Assembly: GCA_964017065.1 (NCBI GenBank)
Contig: OZ024787.1
Coordinates: forward strand, 6,445,301-6,509,300
Origin: Haliclona indistincta
Taxonomy: Eukaryota > Porifera > Demospongiae > Haplosclerida > Chalinidae
Reading direction: 5' to 3'
DNA length: 64,000 nucleotides
The stretch's first letter is position 1; every line of letters begins with the position of its first letter. Below the pieces are notes generated by a model, which made no database searches, had not been told where the DNA came from, and saw only the letters and a program-made list of their open reading frames with translations. Shown here piece by piece: positions 61,829 to 64,000 of this stretch. The position numbers and the translations under genes were made by a program.

Positions 61829-63814
61829 ATGGCTTCCGTTTCTGCTCTCCTTAAACGAAGGAAGACAGTTACCGGATCCATCGCTAAACTTGTTACACGC
61901 CTTGAAAGCCTAGAAGCCAGAGCGGATCAGTCTACTACGTATGACAAAAACCTCAACACACAATTCAAGAAGCATCACTACGAAGTGATCGATCTCATCG
62001 ACGAGATAGATGATGATGCCCTGACTAGAGAACAGGCCATACTGGATGAACACGACGATCTAATGGCAGGAGACCACTCATGGATAGCTTCGCCTCCGCC
62101 GACTCCTCTCAACGGAAAGCAATGTCGTGTAGCATTTCTCGTCTACGCCAGTCAATCGTCACGTTGAATGACTCTACAAAAGCTGTAGCTACTCCTCCAG
62201 ATTATTTCCTTGTCCAAGACTGAGCAAAGAGCTGTTTCTGACTGCCTCCTAGCTATGTCACTACCTGATGACGATGATCTCTGTACATCCCTACTCGCTG
62301 TAGAAGAATTGATACTACAATGTGATCTTGCCCTCAAGAAGGTGTCTACTCCCTCTACCTCTACTTCTGCTGCTAGTTCTACTTCTGTAGTTGATCCCCA
62401 GGGTGTCAAACTTCCCAAACTCGAGGTCCCGACATTTGATGGCAACATCTTGAATTGGTGCATATTCTGGGAGCAGTTTGATGTTTCAGTTCATCGCAGG
62501 ACCGCCTTGTCAGACGCAGAGAAGTTAGTATACCTCAGAAGTTCCCTGAAGAGCATTTCTGCCAAGGGCGTCATCGAAGACCTCTCTCACTCAGGTGATT
62601 TCTGCACTGAAGCTGTTAAGAGTATGAAAGACCACTACGACCGACCCCGACTGGTGCACCAACCCATGTGCAGATAATATTGAACGCACCGACCATCAAG
62701 GACGGGAGTGGACGTGAGCTAAAGAGACTACATGACGTAGTGCAGCAACATCTCAGAGCCCTGAAGACACTTGGTTATGACCCTTCAGGCCCATTTTATC
62801 ACCTCAGTACTTGAGCTAAAGCTTGACGCAAACACTATGTTGGAATGGCAAAGACACAGCCAAGACGTAGCTGGTGTACCTCACTACCTGAAGCTTTTGA
62901 AGTTTTTAGACCTCAGAGCACAGGCGTCAGAGGCCTCTCCCATAGAACACAAGAAACCTCCACCTCGCCTTGACGTACGACCCAAGAGTGGACATTATCA
63001 CTTCCACATTAACACTAATCCTGTCTTGTGTGTAAAGCTGAAGATCACATTCTCTCTTCTTGTCCTCAGTTCAAAGCACTCACGCACGACCAGAGGACAG
63101 CTGTATTAAAGTCGCATGGCCTGTGTTTGAATTGTTTACGACCAGGTCATTATGTCCATCAGTGCAAATCTCTACACCGCTACAAGAAATGTCAAAAGTT
63201 TCATCACACGTTGTTACATGTTGACTCACCTGCCACTCCTCCTGCAAATCCACAGGCACCTGTAACAATCACCAATAATGCAGCCAATACAATGGGTTCT
63301 CGCCACGCTTTGCTCATGACATGTCAAGTATTAGTACACGGTCCAGATGGTATGACAACTGAGGCTCGAGCACTTCTCGACTCTGCATCTTCTGCATCAT
63401 TTGTTTCGGAGAGATTGGCACAAAGTCTTTGTCTTCTATGCTCTCGCCAAAACACCACACTGGTCTCTCACATAGCTTCTCTTCCCATTCATTTGCCAAA
63501 GTTAGTGTCTCGCCTAAGGATGACCCGACCAGAAACATCAATTTGTCTGCTGTCATCTTACCCCGTGTGACCGGTGATCTACCAATCCAGTCTGTACCCT
63601 TCAAACCCGAGTGGACACACTTGTCAGACCTGACCTTAGCCGATCCAAACTTCGTCAACCAGACCGCATTGATCTTCTCTTAGGCATCGATGTATTTGTT
63701 TGGAGCTCCCGGCGGTTTGGAGCTCTTGGTTCACCCTCAGCATTTGAGACCGACTTTGGCTGGGTCATTGCTGGAGAAATGAAGCACCTAGGTGCAGATG
63801 CCTCGGTGGAATGA
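61829..63814 (+). pseudogene. BEL/Pao LTR retrotransposon, gag and protease region, decayed
   Basis: Successive frames: a basic coiled N-terminal segment (61829-62167), a DUF1759-type gag core (62210-62677, KLPKLEVPTFDGNILNW..FWEQFD), a zinc-knuckle-like region (63109-63200, CLNCLRPGHYVHQC), a DUF1758-type aspartic protease with ALLDSASSASFVSERLA (63361-63420) and LLLGIDVF..GWVIAGE (63675-63780). The usual D-S/T-G active site reads DSAS here. At least three frameshifts separate these blocks. No reverse transcriptase within the window. Confidence 0.75.
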
Positions 63815-64000
63815 CACTATATCCACAAAAATAACTATCCACCATTCCACAAACACAGCAACTGCAGATTCATGTATACAGGATTTCTGTACAGCAGTGT
63901 GCTTTAGTTATGCAATCAGAAGCCAATCAGTGCTAACCACTAATTCAACTGGGCGTGTCTATAATGTTCACAGCACCATTATCTATGACAGCACGTACAC
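63815..64000. other. Window end, no feature recognised
   Basis: After the protease-like frame stops, the sequence has no clear continuation of the retroelement in any frame I could read. Confidence 0.25.

Overview
This is eukaryotic animal DNA. Genes are split by many short GT..AG introns (often 40-100 bp), and the larger introns are packed with foldback and inverted-repeat transposons. Gene content (large RNF213-type AAA+/E3 genes in tandem), very compact introns and the MITE load suggest an early-branching metazoan, most likely a demosponge. That assignment is inference from style and family content, not proven.

Three host genes can be modelled. (1) 1046-18669, plus strand: the C-terminal part of a giant RNF213 (mysterin)-like gene, entering the window inside an AAA+ module (Walker B exon) and ending at a stop codon. 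I traced 33 exons with matching phases. The RZ-type zinc finger is intact, but the RING finger expected between the exon ending at 11420 and the exon starting at 12725 is absent, while the reading phase is kept. (2) 19130-23063, minus strand: a small ankyrin-repeat gene, six coding exons. (3) 23528-59851 and beyond, plus strand: the N-terminal part of a second RNF213-like gene (zinc ribbons, Pro/Gln-rich linker, Lys-rich linker, CBM20-like exons, start of the N-terminal arm). It is head to head with the ankyrin gene over a short shared promoter region. Its introns of 17 kb and 11 kb are the transposon store of the window.

Mobile DNA by region: 1.7-2.9 kb, a near-perfect 1.2 kb palindrome; 4.0-7.3 kb, a three-layer nest; 20.3-21.6 kb, two copies of a TTAA-flanked element; 27.4-28.9 kb, a Helitron-type (DUF6570-like) gene fragment between 17-bp inverted repeats; 29.5-34.7 kb, a minus-strand CR1/L2-like LINE with a hAT-type MITE (8-bp TSD, carrying a 12-bp minisatellite) in its reverse transcriptase; 35.1-42.1 kb, a Tigger/pogo element with TA TSD, a broken transposase and a HIRAN-like ORF, itself hit by two copies of the window's commonest element (here 'AB'), one of which was hit again by two more MITEs; 44.9-52.3 kb, two inverted AB copies next to a 4.7 kb palindrome made of palindromes; 55.4 and 59.9 kb, more AB copies; 61.8-63.8 kb, a decayed BEL/Pao gag-protease region.

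The most unusual signals are the RING-less RNF213 homologue with an intact RZ finger, and a set of transposon families whose ends share a CCCTACAT-type box and an AAGATGGCGGC block but carry different terminal hairpins at the same place, with stems that differ in sequence yet pair perfectly.
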